The notes below the pieces were generated by a model, which saw only the letters and a program-made list of their open reading frames with translations, searched no databases and was not told the DNA's origin. A stretch of 64,000 nt of DNA from positions 1 through 64,000 of the forward strand of contig NZ_JBFBOG010000003.1 of assembly GCF_040686855.1 (NCBI RefSeq), given 5' to 3'. The DNA comes from Leifsonia sp040686855. GTDB lineage: Bacteria; Actinomycetota; Actinomycetes; Actinomycetales; Microbacteriaceae. The position numbers and the translations under genes were made by a program. This document shows positions 1 through 8,743 of the stretch, piece by piece. How positions within the stretch are numbered: position 1 is the stretch's first letter; every line of letters begins with the position of its first letter.

Positions 1-509
1 GCCTATAGTTTTACTGAACAAGTTTATTCAAAACTCTGACCTTGGTTATTCTTATTAATTATTATTAAAAAGACAAATAATATATTTAGTTTATTTGGTT
101 AATATATATTCGTTTGGATAGGTATATTTAGATGAAATACTGAACATATATATTAAGGTTATAATGGTTTTATAATAAATGAATGCTATTATAAAATAAT
201 ATAAAGGTATTATAAAAATAAAAATTATATGGCATTTTTTTTAATTATATATATTTTGATGAGTGAAATGAGAAGAAGAAGCATTTAGGGGCTTACTTTG
301 AGCTAAGCTACATAAGTTTGTTTGCAATTTAAATGGGGCTTAATCACTTTATAGGCAGTTAAGAGATATAGATTATTTTATTAATTTTCAGTATTTAAGC
401 TTTAATAGAGTTGTTAAATAAAATAATAATACTTTTAGATTAAAAGAGCAAATTGAATAAATGAATCTAAAATAATTATTACATATATTTAAAAAAGTTA
501 TTTAGTTTT
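1..509. other. AT-rich stretch without a recognisable gene
   Basis: This stretch is extremely AT-rich with many runs of A and T and stop codons in all frames. I see no coding region, RNA gene or repeat in it. It lies downstream of the minus-strand CorC-like gene and belongs to the same foreign AT-rich segment. Confidence 0.6.
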
Positions 510-538
510 AAAAAAATACCCCAGCTAAATTGTGGGGC
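510..538 (-). terminator. Rho-independent terminator of the CorC-like gene
   Basis: Read on the minus strand there is a short hairpin (CCCCA at 533-537 pairing with TGGGG at 519-523) followed, after two bases, by seven T residues (A run at 510-516 on the plus strand). It begins 18 bases past the stop codon at 556-558. This is a textbook intrinsic terminator, of a kind not seen elsewhere in the window, which fits the different origin of this segment. Confidence 0.8.
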
Positions 539-555
539 ATTTAAATTAATAACGA

Positions 556-1752
556 TTAGTTTTCATCAATTGATGAGTGTGTTTCGGTTTGTTCTAAAAT
601 TCGAGTTACAAGAAGTTGGTCAATTTTAAAATGGTCGACATCGACAACTTCAAATTTATATCCACCAAATTCCACAAAATCTGCTGGACGTGGAATTTTG
701 CGTAAACGGTACATCATGAAACCTGCAAGCGTCTCATAGTTTTCTTCATCAGGCATTTCATCAATTTCAAGAGCATGTCTTAGGTCATCAATTGGTGTGC
801 TGCCATCAATTAACCATGAGTTATTATCACGTTTAATGATTTGCTGTTCTTCTTCAATAGGAGTAACCCAATCACCCATAACTGTAATCATGATATCGCT
901 TAATGTAATCACTCCGACAACGAGTGCATATTCATTGATAACGACAGCAAATTTTTCTTTTGTAGAACGAAAACGGTCAAGTAGTTCAGAGAGTGTGAGA
1001 GTGTCGGGAATCATGAGTACAGTACGAATGGTAGACTCATTTAATTGAGTTGGTGATTGATTATTTAAAATACGTACTAAGAAATCTTTAGCATCAACAT
1101 AACCAATAACCTGATCAATATTTTCATTACACACTAAAAATTTTGAGTAAGGATATTCTGCTAATTTTTGACGAATACTATCTTCATGTTCGTTTAAGGT
1201 GAAATAAACAACGTTCTCGCGTGTCGTCATGCTTGAAGGTACAGTACGTTCTTCTAGTTCAAAAACATTCTCAATAAAGTGGTGTTCTTGTTTTTGAAGT
1301 ACGCCGGCTTGAGCACCTGCATCCATGACCGCTGAGATATCATCAAAAGTAATGTTGTCTTCGCGTGTTGTATTGACTTTAAACAAGCGAAATAACAGAT
1401 TCGCAATAGCATTAATTCCCCAAGCTAAGGGTTTACATACCTTAATAAAAACTTGAATCGGGTTAATAACGCTAATTGCAATTTTTTCAGGTGCAATCAT
1501 TGCCAAGCGTTTTGGCATAAGATCGGCAAATAAAATAAATAGAGAAGTTACTAAAGTGAAGGAGAGGGCAAAACCGATAGTCTGTGTCCAAGGGCCTTCA
1601 TAAAAGCGATCAACTAAAGTGACGAAAAAAGGACGAAAAGCAGCTTCACCCAAAATACCGCCTAAAATTGCAACTGCATTTAGGCCAATTTGAGAAGCTG
1701 CAAAAAAATCGGCAGATTGTTCTTGTAGATCAAGTACTTGTTGGGCACGTTC
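556..1752 (-). CDS. CorC/HlyC (CNNM, UPF0053) family membrane protein, 5' end missing
   Basis: Members of this family are inner-membrane proteins linked to magnesium/cobalt efflux. They have an N-terminal DUF21 membrane domain, a pair of CBS domains and a C-terminal CorC_HlyC domain. Visible here are part of DUF21 (hydrophobic segments with the ADLMPKRLA stretch), the CBS pair (around FAVVINEYALVVGVITLSD) and the terminal CorC_HlyC domain. The reading frame is open from the stop at 556-558 to the GAA codon at 1750-1752 (ERAQQVLDLQEQS...). The next codon is TAA and the DNA becomes GC-rich. An internal ATG at 1651-1653 is not the true start, because family-like sequence continues upstream of it. 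The codon use and AT content fit Acinetobacter or a relative, not the rest of the window. Confidence 0.85.
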   Translation of the reverse strand, partial: ERAQQVLDLQEQSADFFAASQIGLNAVAILGGILGEAAFRPFFVTLVDRFYEGPWTQTIGFALSFTLVTSLFILFADLMPKRLAMIAPEKIAISVINPIQVFIKVCKPLAWGINAIANLLFRLFKVNTTREDNITFDDISAVMDAGAQAGVLQKQEHHFIENVFELEERTVPSSMTTRENVVYFTLNEHEDSIRQKLAEYPYSKFLVCNENIDQVIGYVDAKDFLVRILNNQSPTQLNESTIRTVLMIPDTLTLSELLDRFRSTKEKFAVVINEYALVVGVITLSDIMITVMGDWVTPIEEEQQIIKRDNNSWLIDGSTPIDDLRHALEIDEMPDEENYETLAGFMMYRLRKIPRPADFVEFGGYKFEVVDVDHFKIDQLLVTRILEQTETHSSIDEN

Positions 1753-1757
1753 TTAGG
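1753..1757. other. Junction between two unrelated genomes
   Basis: Both flanking genes lose their 5' portions here. The minus-strand CorC-like frame is interrupted immediately after the codon at 1750-1752, and the plus-strand homoserine kinase frame begins at 1757 right after an in-frame TAG at 1754-1756. Base composition changes from strongly AT-rich to strongly GC-rich within a few bases. No direct repeat, inverted repeat or transposase is visible. I infer an assembly or library chimera. Confidence 0.85.
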
Positions 1758-2533
1758 TCGCGACCGACGAGAGCAACCTCGTGGTCCGCGCCATCGCGCA
1801 CACCTTCGATGCGGTCGGCGTCCCGCTGCCCGGCCTGAACCTGCGCGCGCGCAACAGCATCCCGCACGGCCGGGGAATGGGCTCCTCCGGCGCGGCGATC
1901 GTGTCCGGCATCATGGCGGCCAAGGGACTGCTGGAGGGCGTCGTCGACCTCGACGCGCAGCAGCTGCTGGCGCTGGCGAACGACATGGAGGGTCACCCCG
2001 ACAACGTCGCGCCCGCCCTGTTCGGCGGCCTGACGATCGCGTGGGTGACGCCCGACGGCCCGCGCTTCAAGAAGCTGATCGTGCACCGCGGCGTCTCGCC
2101 GCTCGTGCTGGTCCCCGAGCATGTCATGTCCACCGCCCTCGCGCGCAGCCTGCAGCCGCAGTCCGTGCCGCACGAGGACGCCGTGTTCAACGTCTCCCGC
2201 TCCGCACTGCTGGTCGCGGCCCTCATCCAGAGCCCCGAGCTGCTGCACGCGGCCACCGAGGACAAGCTCCACCAGAGCTACCGCGCCTCGGCCATGCCGG
2301 AGACCGACCGGCTGATCACGCTGCTGCGCGAGAACGGCTTCGCCGCCGTCGTCTCGGGTGCGGGGCCGTCCATCCTCGTGCTGGGCAGCGACCCGAGCCA
2401 GCGGCTCGCGGCCGCGAAGCTCGTCGAGGAGGCCGCGCAGACCCGCTGGCAGCCGCTCATGCTCGCCGTCGACTTCAAGGGCGCGACGGTCGTGCGCACC
2501 GAGTCGGCGCGTGCTGACACACCGGCGGCCTAG
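1757..2533 (+). CDS. thrB: Homoserine kinase, N-terminus missing
   Basis: ThrB phosphorylates homoserine with ATP in threonine synthesis. The visible 258 residues hold the GHMP-kinase ATP-binding motif (PHGRGMGSSGAA), the EGHPDNVAPA motif and the C-terminal GAGPS glycine-rich motif. The frame is family-like up to its first codon (VATDESNLVVRA), so about 50-70 N-terminal residues are lost at the junction. The GTG at 1781 is internal and not a believable start. In Microbacteriaceae thrB commonly lies just upstream of rho, as here, so this piece is in its normal place on the chromosome and only its 5' end is lost. Confidence 0.88.
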   Translation, partial: VATDESNLVVRAIAHTFDAVGVPLPGLNLRARNSIPHGRGMGSSGAAIVSGIMAAKGLLEGVVDLDAQQLLALANDMEGHPDNVAPALFGGLTIAWVTPDGPRFKKLIVHRGVSPLVLVPEHVMSTALARSLQPQSVPHEDAVFNVSRSALLVAALIQSPELLHAATEDKLHQSYRASAMPETDRLITLLRENGFAAVVSGAGPSILVLGSDPSQRLAAAKLVEEAAQTRWQPLMLAVDFKGATVVRTESARADTPAA

Positions 2534-2650
2534 CGTCCGGAGCGTGTCGTCCAAGGTGGTAAACTGCACTCGCACCCGTGAAGAACCCGCGTCACGAGCG
2601 AATCCAGCTTTCCGGGTGATCTCCTAGCAATCATGCCGTCACTCCTGCCT

Positions 2651-2688
2651 GCCCTTCAGGTTCTCCTCTCGCGGGAACCGAAGAGGGC
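2651..2688 (+). promoter_or_regulatory. Hairpin in the rho leader
   Basis: GCCCTTC (2651-2657) and GGTTC (2659-2663) can pair with GAACC-GAA (2675-2682) and GGGC (2685-2688), giving a stem of about 12 bp with small bulges. It lies 118 bases after thrB and 100 bases before rho. There is no T tract. It could end thrB transcription or belong to a leader through which Rho controls its own synthesis. A TAAACT element at 2560-2565 is a weak candidate -10. Confidence 0.4.
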
Positions 2689-2787
2689 GACGTAGCGCGG
2701 ATCAGAACGCAGCACGTACCGGCAGTTCATGTGACGAAGCTTCACAGACGGCGCGCAAGGGCGCGCCGGGGGAAAGGATCCTCTTCC

Positions 2788-4989
2788 GTGACTGATGTCG
2801 AACTCCACGCCGGGGGCGTGGACACCAGCGACCTGACCTCGCTCAAGGTGGCGGAGCTGCAGGCTCTCGCCGCCGAGCTCGGGCTCCAGGGCGCAGGCCG
2901 GCTCCGCAAGGGCGAGCTGGTCGAGGCGATCGCCGCTGCACGTGCAGCGGGCGCTCCGGCCGACGCCGCCGAGCCGGCCCTTCTCGAGACCGCCGAGGTG
3001 GAGGCGCCCGCCGCCGCCTCGCAGGTGCTCACCGAGCCGCTGATCGCCGAACCGCTCATCGCAGAGCCGGCCGGCGCCGAGCGCGTCGAGCCCACCGTGG
3101 GCGACCCGGTGCTGCCGCCGGCCGACTCCGCGCAGAGCGCCGAGGCCCCGACCGGTGACCAGGCCGGCTCCGAGCCGCGCCGCCGCGGCTCCCGCCGCGT
3201 GAGCAGCCCCGACGGCACCGGCATCGCCGCGCCCGTCGCGACCGGCTCGCACGTCAACTCCGGCGCCACCGGCGTCGACTCGCTCATCCCCGACGTGGAT
3301 GCGCTGCTCGACTCCGCGCTCGCCTCCCGCGAGCAGGCCCGCGGCCAGCAGAACGGCCAGAACGGCGAGCAGGGCCAGGGCGGCGGACGCCGTCGCCGTG
3401 GCCGTGGCGGCCAGAACGCCCAGAATGGCGAGCAGGGTCAGGCCGGCCAGGAGCAGCAGAACGGCCAGCAGGGCCAGGATGCCGCGCAGATCCAGGGCGA
3501 CCAGGCCGACCAGCAGGGCGAGCAGGGCGACGGCCAGAACGAGCAGCAGGGCTCCGGCCGCAACCGCCGCAACCGCAACCGCAACAAGAACAACCAGCAG
3601 CAGAACGAGCAGGGCCAGCAGAACCAGCAGGGCCAGCCGAAGGACCTGCAGCAGGGCGGCCAGGGCCAGCAGACCCGCGGCCAGAACGCCCAGAACCAGC
3701 AGAACGACCCCGAGGGCGAGCGCGGCGGCCGCTACCGCGACCGCAACCGCAAGCGCCGCGGCGGTGCCGCCGGCGACGAGTTCGAGCCGGAGCTGACCGA
3801 GGACGACGTCCTCATCCCGGTCGCGGGCATCCTCGACGTGCTCGACAACTACGCGTTCGTCCGCACCACCGGCTACCTGCCCGGTGCGAGCGACGTGTAC
3901 GTCTCGCTGGGCCAGGTCAAGAAGTACAACCTGCGCAAGGGCGACGCCGTGGTCGGCGCCATCCGCCAGCCGCGCGACAACGAGAACAACAGCCGCCAGA
4001 AGTACAACGCGCTGGTCAAGGTCGACTCCATCAACGGGCAGACCCCGGAGGAGGCCGCGGCGCGCGTCGAGTTCGGCAAGCTGACGCCGCTCTACCCGCA
4101 GGAGCGCCTGCGCCTCGAGACCGAGCCCAGCAAGGTGACCCAGCGGATCATCGACCTGGTCGCCCCGATCGGCAAGGGCCAGCGCGGCCTCATCGTCGCG
4201 CCGCCGAAGGCCGGCAAGACCATCGTGATGCAGCAGATCGCCAACGCGATCACCGCCAACAACCCCGAGGTGCACCTCATGGTCGTGCTGGTGGACGAGC
4301 GTCCCGAAGAGGTCACCGACATGCAGCGCACGGTGAAGGGCGAGGTCATCGCCTCGACCTTCGACCGTCCCGCCGAGGACCACACCACCGTCGCCGAGCT
4401 CGCCATCGAGCGCGCGAAGCGCCTCGTCGAGCTGGGCCACGACGTGGTCGTGCTGCTCGACTCCATCACCCGCCTGGGCCGTGCGTACAACTTGACCGCT
4501 CCGGCGTCGGGTCGCATCCTCTCCGGTGGTGTGGACGCGTCGGCGCTGTACCCGCCGAAGCGCTTCTTCGGCGCCGCCCGCAACATCGAGCACGGCGGCT
4601 CGCTGACCATCCTCGCCTCGGCGCTGGTGGAGACCGGCTCCAAGATGGACGAGGTCATCTTCGAGGAGTTCAAGGGCACCGGCAACATGGAGCTCCGCCT
4701 GTCGCGCCAGCTGGCCGACAAGCGCATCTTCCCGGCCGTCGACGTCAACGCCTCCGGCACCCGCCGCGAGGAGATGCTCATGGGCCAGGACGAGGTCAAG
4801 ATCACCTGGAAGCTGCGCCGCGCCCTCGCCGGGCTCGACCAGCAGCAGGCGCTCGAGATCGTCCTCGGCCGCCTCAAGGAGACCTCGAGCAACGTCGAGT
4901 TCCTGATGCAGGTGCAGAAGTCGATGCCGGCGCCGACCAACGGCCATGGCAACGCGCACTCGCACGGTCACGAGAACGACCACCGCTAG
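2788..4989 (+). CDS. rho: Transcription termination factor Rho
   Basis: Rho is the hexameric RNA-dependent ATPase that terminates transcription. GTG at 2788 is chosen because a GGAAAGGA ribosome-binding site lies nine bases upstream and the product then starts with the helical Rho_N domain (about residues 15-55). Residues about 185-330 are a low-complexity insert rich in Gln, Asn, Gly and Arg. The RNA-binding OB fold follows (about 339-400), then the ATPase with P-loop PPKAGKT (about 471), Walker B LLDSIT (about 554) and the LSGGVD loop. The tail is His-rich (GHGNAHSHGHENDHR). Total 733 residues. Such a long N-terminal insert is known in actinobacterial Rho. Confidence 0.97.
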   Translation: MTDVELHAGGVDTSDLTSLKVAELQALAAELGLQGAGRLRKGELVEAIAAARAAGAPADAAEPALLETAEVEAPAAASQVLTEPLIAEPLIAEPAGAERVEPTVGDPVLPPADSAQSAEAPTGDQAGSEPRRRGSRRVSSPDGTGIAAPVATGSHVNSGATGVDSLIPDVDALLDSALASREQARGQQNGQNGEQGQGGGRRRRGRGGQNAQNGEQGQAGQEQQNGQQGQDAAQIQGDQADQQGEQGDGQNEQQGSGRNRRNRNRNKNNQQQNEQGQQNQQGQPKDLQQGGQGQQTRGQNAQNQQNDPEGERGGRYRDRNRKRRGGAAGDEFEPELTEDDVLIPVAGILDVLDNYAFVRTTGYLPGASDVYVSLGQVKKYNLRKGDAVVGAIRQPRDNENNSRQKYNALVKVDSINGQTPEEAAARVEFGKLTPLYPQERLRLETEPSKVTQRIIDLVAPIGKGQRGLIVAPPKAGKTIVMQQIANAITANNPEVHLMVVLVDERPEEVTDMQRTVKGEVIASTFDRPAEDHTTVAELAIERAKRLVELGHDVVVLLDSITRLGRAYNLTAPASGRILSGGVDASALYPPKRFFGAARNIEHGGSLTILASALVETGSKMDEVIFEEFKGTGNMELRLSRQLADKRIFPAVDVNASGTRREEMLMGQDEVKITWKLRRALAGLDQQQALEIVLGRLKETSSNVEFLMQVQKSMPAPTNGHGNAHSHGHENDHR

Positions 4990-5079
4990 CTGCGATCAGC
5001 GCCCGTCCGCCCTGCCACGCGCAGGGCGGGCGGGCGCTTCGTCGTTCCCCGGCCTCCCCTCGGCAGAAAGAAGACCCCC

Positions 5080-6156
5080 ATGTTCGAATCGGTGAACACG
5101 CTCATCGCCGAGCACGACGACCTGCAGCGCCAGCTCTCCGACCCCGACCTGCACAGCGACCCGGTGCGCTCGAAGAAGGTGAACCGGCGCTACGCCGAGC
5201 TGTCGCGCATCGTCGCGGCTTACAACGAGTGGAAGCAGCTGACGGACGACCTGGAGGCCGCCCGCGAACTGGCGGCCGAGGACGCCGCGTTCGCGGAGGA
5301 GATCCCCGGGCTGGAGGCGAGCCTCGCCGAGTCGTCCGAGAAGCTGCGCCGCCTGCTCATCCCTCGCGACCCCAACGACAGCCGCGACGTGATCATGGAG
5401 ATCAAGATGGGCGAGGGCGGGGCCGAGTCGGCGCTGTTCGCCGGCGACCTCCTGCGCATGTACCTCCATTACGCCGACTCGCGGCGTTGGAAGGCCGAGA
5501 TCATCGAGCAGACGTCCAGCGATCTGGGCGGCATCAAGGACGTGCAGGTCGCGTTCAAGGGCAGCTCCAGCGACCCGGCCGAGGGCGTCTGGGCGCACCT
5601 CAAGTACGAGGGCGGCGTGCACCGCGTGCAGCGCGTGCCGGCCACCGAGTCGCAGGGCCGCATCCACACGTCCGCCGCCGGCGTGCTCGTCTTCCCGGAG
5701 GTGGACGAGCCGGAGGAGGTCGAGATCAACCCGAACGACCTCAAGATCGACGTGTTCCGGTCGTCCGGCCCCGGCGGCCAGTCGGTCAACACGACAGACT
5801 CCGCGGTGCGCATCACGCACGTCCCGACCGGCATCGTCGTGTCGATGCAGAACGAGAAGAGCCAGCTGCAGAACCGCGAGGCGGCGATGCGCGTGCTGCG
5901 GGCCCGCCTGCTCGCGCGCCAGCAGGAGGAGGCGGACGCCGAGGCGGCCGAGTTCCGCAAGGGCCAGATCCGCACGATGGACCGCTCGGAGCGCATCCGC
6001 ACCTACAACTTCCCCGAGAACCGCATCGCCGATCACCGCACCGGCTACAAGGCCTACAACCTCGACGCCGTCATGAACGGCGCCCTCGACCCTGTCATCG
6101 ACAGCAACATCGCGCTCGACGAGGAGACCCGCCTGGCCGACCTCGCCAACGACTGA
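5080..6156 (+). CDS. prfA: Peptide chain release factor 1
   Basis: RF1 reads UAA and UAG stop codons and triggers release of the peptide. The 358-residue protein has the PAT tripeptide (near residue 187) that distinguishes RF1 from RF2 and the catalytic GGQ (residues 232-234, in SSGPGGQSVN). An AGAAAGAAGA sequence precedes the ATG. It follows rho by 90 bases in the same direction, a common actinobacterial order. Its stop codon directly abuts palindrome A1. Confidence 0.97.
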   Translation: MFESVNTLIAEHDDLQRQLSDPDLHSDPVRSKKVNRRYAELSRIVAAYNEWKQLTDDLEAARELAAEDAAFAEEIPGLEASLAESSEKLRRLLIPRDPNDSRDVIMEIKMGEGGAESALFAGDLLRMYLHYADSRRWKAEIIEQTSSDLGGIKDVQVAFKGSSSDPAEGVWAHLKYEGGVHRVQRVPATESQGRIHTSAAGVLVFPEVDEPEEVEINPNDLKIDVFRSSGPGGQSVNTTDSAVRITHVPTGIVVSMQNEKSQLQNREAAMRVLRARLLARQQEEADAEAAEFRKGQIRTMDRSERIRTYNFPENRIADHRTGYKAYNLDAVMNGALDPVIDSNIALDEETRLADLAND

Positions 6157-6232
6157 CCCACCCCATCGAGTCCGCACAGAGTGCACGCGACACGCCGTAG
6201 GAGCGTGCACTCTTCGTGTACTCGACGGTGGG
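6157..6232. repeat. Palindrome family A, copy 1 (prfA / prmC convergent gap)
   Basis: The 66-bp core is 6163-6228. Arm 6163-6188 (CCATCGAGTCCGCACAGAG then TGCACGC) pairs with 6203-6228 with a few mismatches around a 14-base loop, GACACGCCGTAGGA. CCCACC (6157-6162) and GGTGGG (6227-6232) extend the stem. It starts at the base after the prfA stop and ends seven bases before the prmC stop, so it fills the convergent gap. Probable role: bidirectional terminator. No T tract. Confidence 0.85.
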
Positions 6233-6238
6233 CGGCTG

Positions 6239-7120
6239 TCAGCGGAGGGCGGTGGTGGCCCGGTCGCGGGTGGTGAGGTCGCGGTGGGTGGCGGCGGCGC
6301 GCCAGCCGTCGGCCGTCAGGAGGTCGCGGATCGCGGCGCCCTGCAGTTCGCCGTGCTCGAGCACGAGGGTGCCGCCGGGGTGGAGCAGGCGCCGGGCCAC
6401 GCGGGAGATCGTGCGCACCACATCCAGGCCGTCCGGTCCGCCGTAGAGGGCGGCGTGCGGGTCGTGGAGGCGCACCTCGGGGTCGCGGGGGATGGCGTCG
6501 TCGGGCACGTACGGCGGGTTCGAGATCACGACGTCGACCGTCCCGTCGAGCTGCGGGAGGGCGTCGGCGAGGTCGATGAAGACCGGCGTCAGGTTGGTGG
6601 CGCCGACCTCGTCGATGTTGCGACGCGCCCACATGAACGCCTCGGGGGAGTTCTCCACCGCGTAGACGCGGGCGTGCGGCACCTCGGTCGCCAGCGCCAG
6701 CGCGATCGCGCCGCTGCCCGTGCCGAGGTCGACCGCGACCGGCTCGGGCGACGGGACGGCGCGCAGCGCGTCGATCGCGAACTGCGCCACCTGCTCCGTC
6801 TCGGGGCGCGGGACGAAGACGCCCGGCCCCACGTTGAGCTCCAGCGACCGGAACGGCGCCCGGCCGGTGATGTGCTGCAGCGGCTCCCGGGCGGCGCGGC
6901 GCTCGACCAGCTCGCGCAGCCTCTCGGCGTCCGTGGCGGACACCGCGGCATCCATCACCACCAGCGCCTGGACGCGGCCGCGGCTCTCGCCGAGCACGTG
7001 GCCGAACAGCAGTTCGGCATCCACCTCCGGGTCCGGGACACCGGCGCGGGCGAGCAGGGCGACGGTCTCGTCGCGGAGGGCGCGGGCGGAGCGGGAGGAG
7101 GGGGCGGGTTCGGGATTCAT
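6239..7120 (-). CDS. prmC: Release factor glutamine N5-methyltransferase
   Basis: PrmC (HemK) methylates the glutamine of the release-factor GGQ motif using S-adenosylmethionine. The 293-residue product has an N-terminal helical domain, the SAM-binding motif DLGTGSGAIALAL and the catalytic NPPY (VISNPPYVPDD). In many bacteria prmC lies directly downstream of prfA in the same operon. Here it is turned round and converges on prfA across palindrome A1, which suggests a local inversion. Confidence 0.95.
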   Translation of the reverse strand: MNPEPAPSSRSARALRDETVALLARAGVPDPEVDAELLFGHVLGESRGRVQALVVMDAAVSATDAERLRELVERRAAREPLQHITGRAPFRSLELNVGPGVFVPRPETEQVAQFAIDALRAVPSPEPVAVDLGTGSGAIALALATEVPHARVYAVENSPEAFMWARRNIDEVGATNLTPVFIDLADALPQLDGTVDVVISNPPYVPDDAIPRDPEVRLHDPHAALYGGPDGLDVVRTISRVARRLLHPGGTLVLEHGELQGAAIRDLLTADGWRAAATHRDLTTRDRATTALR

Positions 7121-7170
7121 CGCCTAACGAGCCTACCCGTCACAGACCTTCCGTGTTCGCCCACGACGTC

Positions 7171-7176
7171 TAGAGT
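7171..7176 (+). promoter_or_regulatory. Candidate -10 element of cysK
   Basis: TAGAGT lies 43 bases upstream of the cysK start, inside the 99-bp divergent gap with prmC. The matching -35 (TTCCGT, about 7149) is poor, so this is tentative. Confidence 0.35.
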
Positions 7177-7219
7177 GGTGACGCGCTCCCATCCGTCACG
7201 TCGCCCAAGGAAGAGGACC

Positions 7220-8158
7220 ATGTCCGGACACATCTACGCCAACGTCACCGAGGCCGTCGGCCGTACTCCGCTCGTCCGGCTGAACCGGCTCGCCGAGGGG
7301 ATCGACGCGACCGTGCTCGCGAAGCTCGAGTTCTACAACCCGGCCGCGAGCGTGAAGGACCGCATCGGCGTCGCGATCATCGACGCCGCCGAGAAGGCGG
7401 GCGCCCTGCGGCCCGGCGGGACGATCGTGGAGGCGACCAGCGGCAACACGGGCATCGCGCTCGCCATGGTGGGCGCTGCCCGCGGCTACACCGTGATCCT
7501 GGCGATGCCGGAGACCGCGAGCAAGGAGCGCCGCGTCGTGATGCGCGCGTTCGGCGCCCAGGTCGTGCTGACCCCGGGCCCCGATGGGATGCGCGGAGCG
7601 GTCGCGCGGGCGCAGGAGATCGTCGACACCACCGAGAACGCCATCTGGGCCCGCCAGTTCGAGAACGAGGCGAATCCGGCCATCCACCGCGCCACCACGG
7701 CCGAGGAGATCTGGGAGGACACCGACGGCGGCGTCGACATCTTCGTCGCGGGCGTCGGCACCGGCGGCACCATCACCGGCGTCGGTCAGGTGCTGAAGGA
7801 GCGCAAGCCCGACGTGAAGGTGATCGCGGTCGAGCCGCTGGACTCGCCCATCCTGAACGGCGGCCAGCCGGGCCCGCACAAGATCCAGGGCATCGGTGCG
7901 AACTTCGTGCCCGAGATCCTCGACACCACGATCTACGACGAGGTCGTCGACGTCTCGCTCGACGACGCGCTCGACGTCGCCAAGAAGCTGGCGAGCGAGG
8001 AGGGCATCCTCGCGGGTATCTCGTCCGGCGCGATCATCTGGGCCGCGCTGCAGGTGGCCCAGCGCCCGGAGAACGCCGGCAAGACCGTGGTCGCCATCGT
8101 GTGCGACACGGGCGAGCGCTACATCTCCACCCCGCTGTGGGCCGACCTGCTGGACTGA
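7220..8158 (+). CDS. cysK: Cysteine synthase A (O-acetylserine sulfhydrylase)
   Basis: CysK makes cysteine from O-acetylserine and sulfide with pyridoxal phosphate. The 312-residue protein shows the PLP lysine (K46 in NPAASVKDR), the substrate loop TSGNTG and the phosphate-binding GTGGT. ATG 7220 follows the site AAGGAAGAGGA. It is five bases upstream of cysE, which makes the substrate; the two enzymes can form the cysteine synthase complex, and the serine acetyltransferase ends in Ile (IYI), as expected for docking into the CysK active site. Confidence 0.96.
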   Translation: MSGHIYANVTEAVGRTPLVRLNRLAEGIDATVLAKLEFYNPAASVKDRIGVAIIDAAEKAGALRPGGTIVEATSGNTGIALAMVGAARGYTVILAMPETASKERRVVMRAFGAQVVLTPGPDGMRGAVARAQEIVDTTENAIWARQFENEANPAIHRATTAEEIWEDTDGGVDIFVAGVGTGGTITGVGQVLKERKPDVKVIAVEPLDSPILNGGQPGPHKIQGIGANFVPEILDTTIYDEVVDVSLDDALDVAKKLASEEGILAGISSGAIIWAALQVAQRPENAGKTVVAIVCDTGERYISTPLWADLLD

Positions 8159-8163
8159 GCGGA

Positions 8164-8733
8164 GTGCCGATCTTCCGGGCGCGCGAGGACATCCGCAACG
8201 CCCGCCGGCACGACCCGGCGGCGCGCGGCGATGCCGAGGTCGCCGTCGTCTACTCCGGCCTGCACGCCGTCTGGTCGTACCGGGTCGCGCACCGGCTGTG
8301 GCAGGCCGGCCTGCGCATGCCCGCGCGTATCCTGTCGCAGCTGACGCGGTTCCTCACGGGCATCGAGATCCACCCGGGCGCACGCATCGGGCGGCGCTTC
8401 TTCATCGACCACGGGATGGGCGTGGTGATCGGCGAGACGACCTGGATCGGCGACGACGTGATGCTGTACCACGGCGTGACCCTGGGCGGCCGGGGGAGCG
8501 GGCACGGCAAGCGGCATCCCACGATCGAGGACGGCGTCATCGTCGGCGCGGGCGCGAAGGTTCTCGGCGCCATCACGATCGGCGCACACTCGGTGATCGG
8601 CGCGAACGCCGTCGTCACCCGCGACGCCCCTGCCGACTCGCTCCTCGTCGGCGTCCCCGCGCATCCGCGCCCGCGCTCCGGCCACGAGCAGATCGCCGGC
8701 GACGACTGGATCGACCCCGCCATCTACATCTGA
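8164..8733 (+). CDS. cysE: Serine O-acetyltransferase
   Basis: CysE acetylates serine with acetyl-CoA. GTG 8164 is preferred (product begins MPIFRAREDIRNA) because a GAGCGGAG site overlaps the cysK stop just upstream; the longer frame reads through cysK. The 189-residue protein is the short form lacking the extended N-terminal helical domain. It has left-handed beta-helix hexapeptide repeats (GIEIHPGARIG, GVVIGETTWIG, GAKVLGAITIG) and the catalytic HGVTLGG. The C-terminal Ile matches the CysK-binding tail. Confidence 0.94.
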   Translation: MPIFRAREDIRNARRHDPAARGDAEVAVVYSGLHAVWSYRVAHRLWQAGLRMPARILSQLTRFLTGIEIHPGARIGRRFFIDHGMGVVIGETTWIGDDVMLYHGVTLGGRGSGHGKRHPTIEDGVIVGAGAKVLGAITIGAHSVIGANAVVTRDAPADSLLVGVPAHPRPRSGHEQIAGDDWIDPAIYI

Positions 8734-8743
8734 CCCGCCCCCT

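Noticed and set aside
1..1752. AT-rich start considered as a horizontally acquired island
   Set aside because: No mobility gene, both border genes are cut at the same base, and the segment has its own Acinetobacter-like gene and terminator. A chimera explains it better.
2656..4983. Long minus-strand open frame opposite rho (775 codons)
   Set aside because: It is a shadow of rho caused by GC-rich third positions: low-complexity Leu/Ala/Val/Asp composition, no start signals and no family resemblance.
6284..7219. Upstream extension of the cysK reading frame
   Set aside because: It runs through prmC on the opposite strand; the cysK product begins at ATG 7220 with a good ribosome-binding site and family-like N-terminus.
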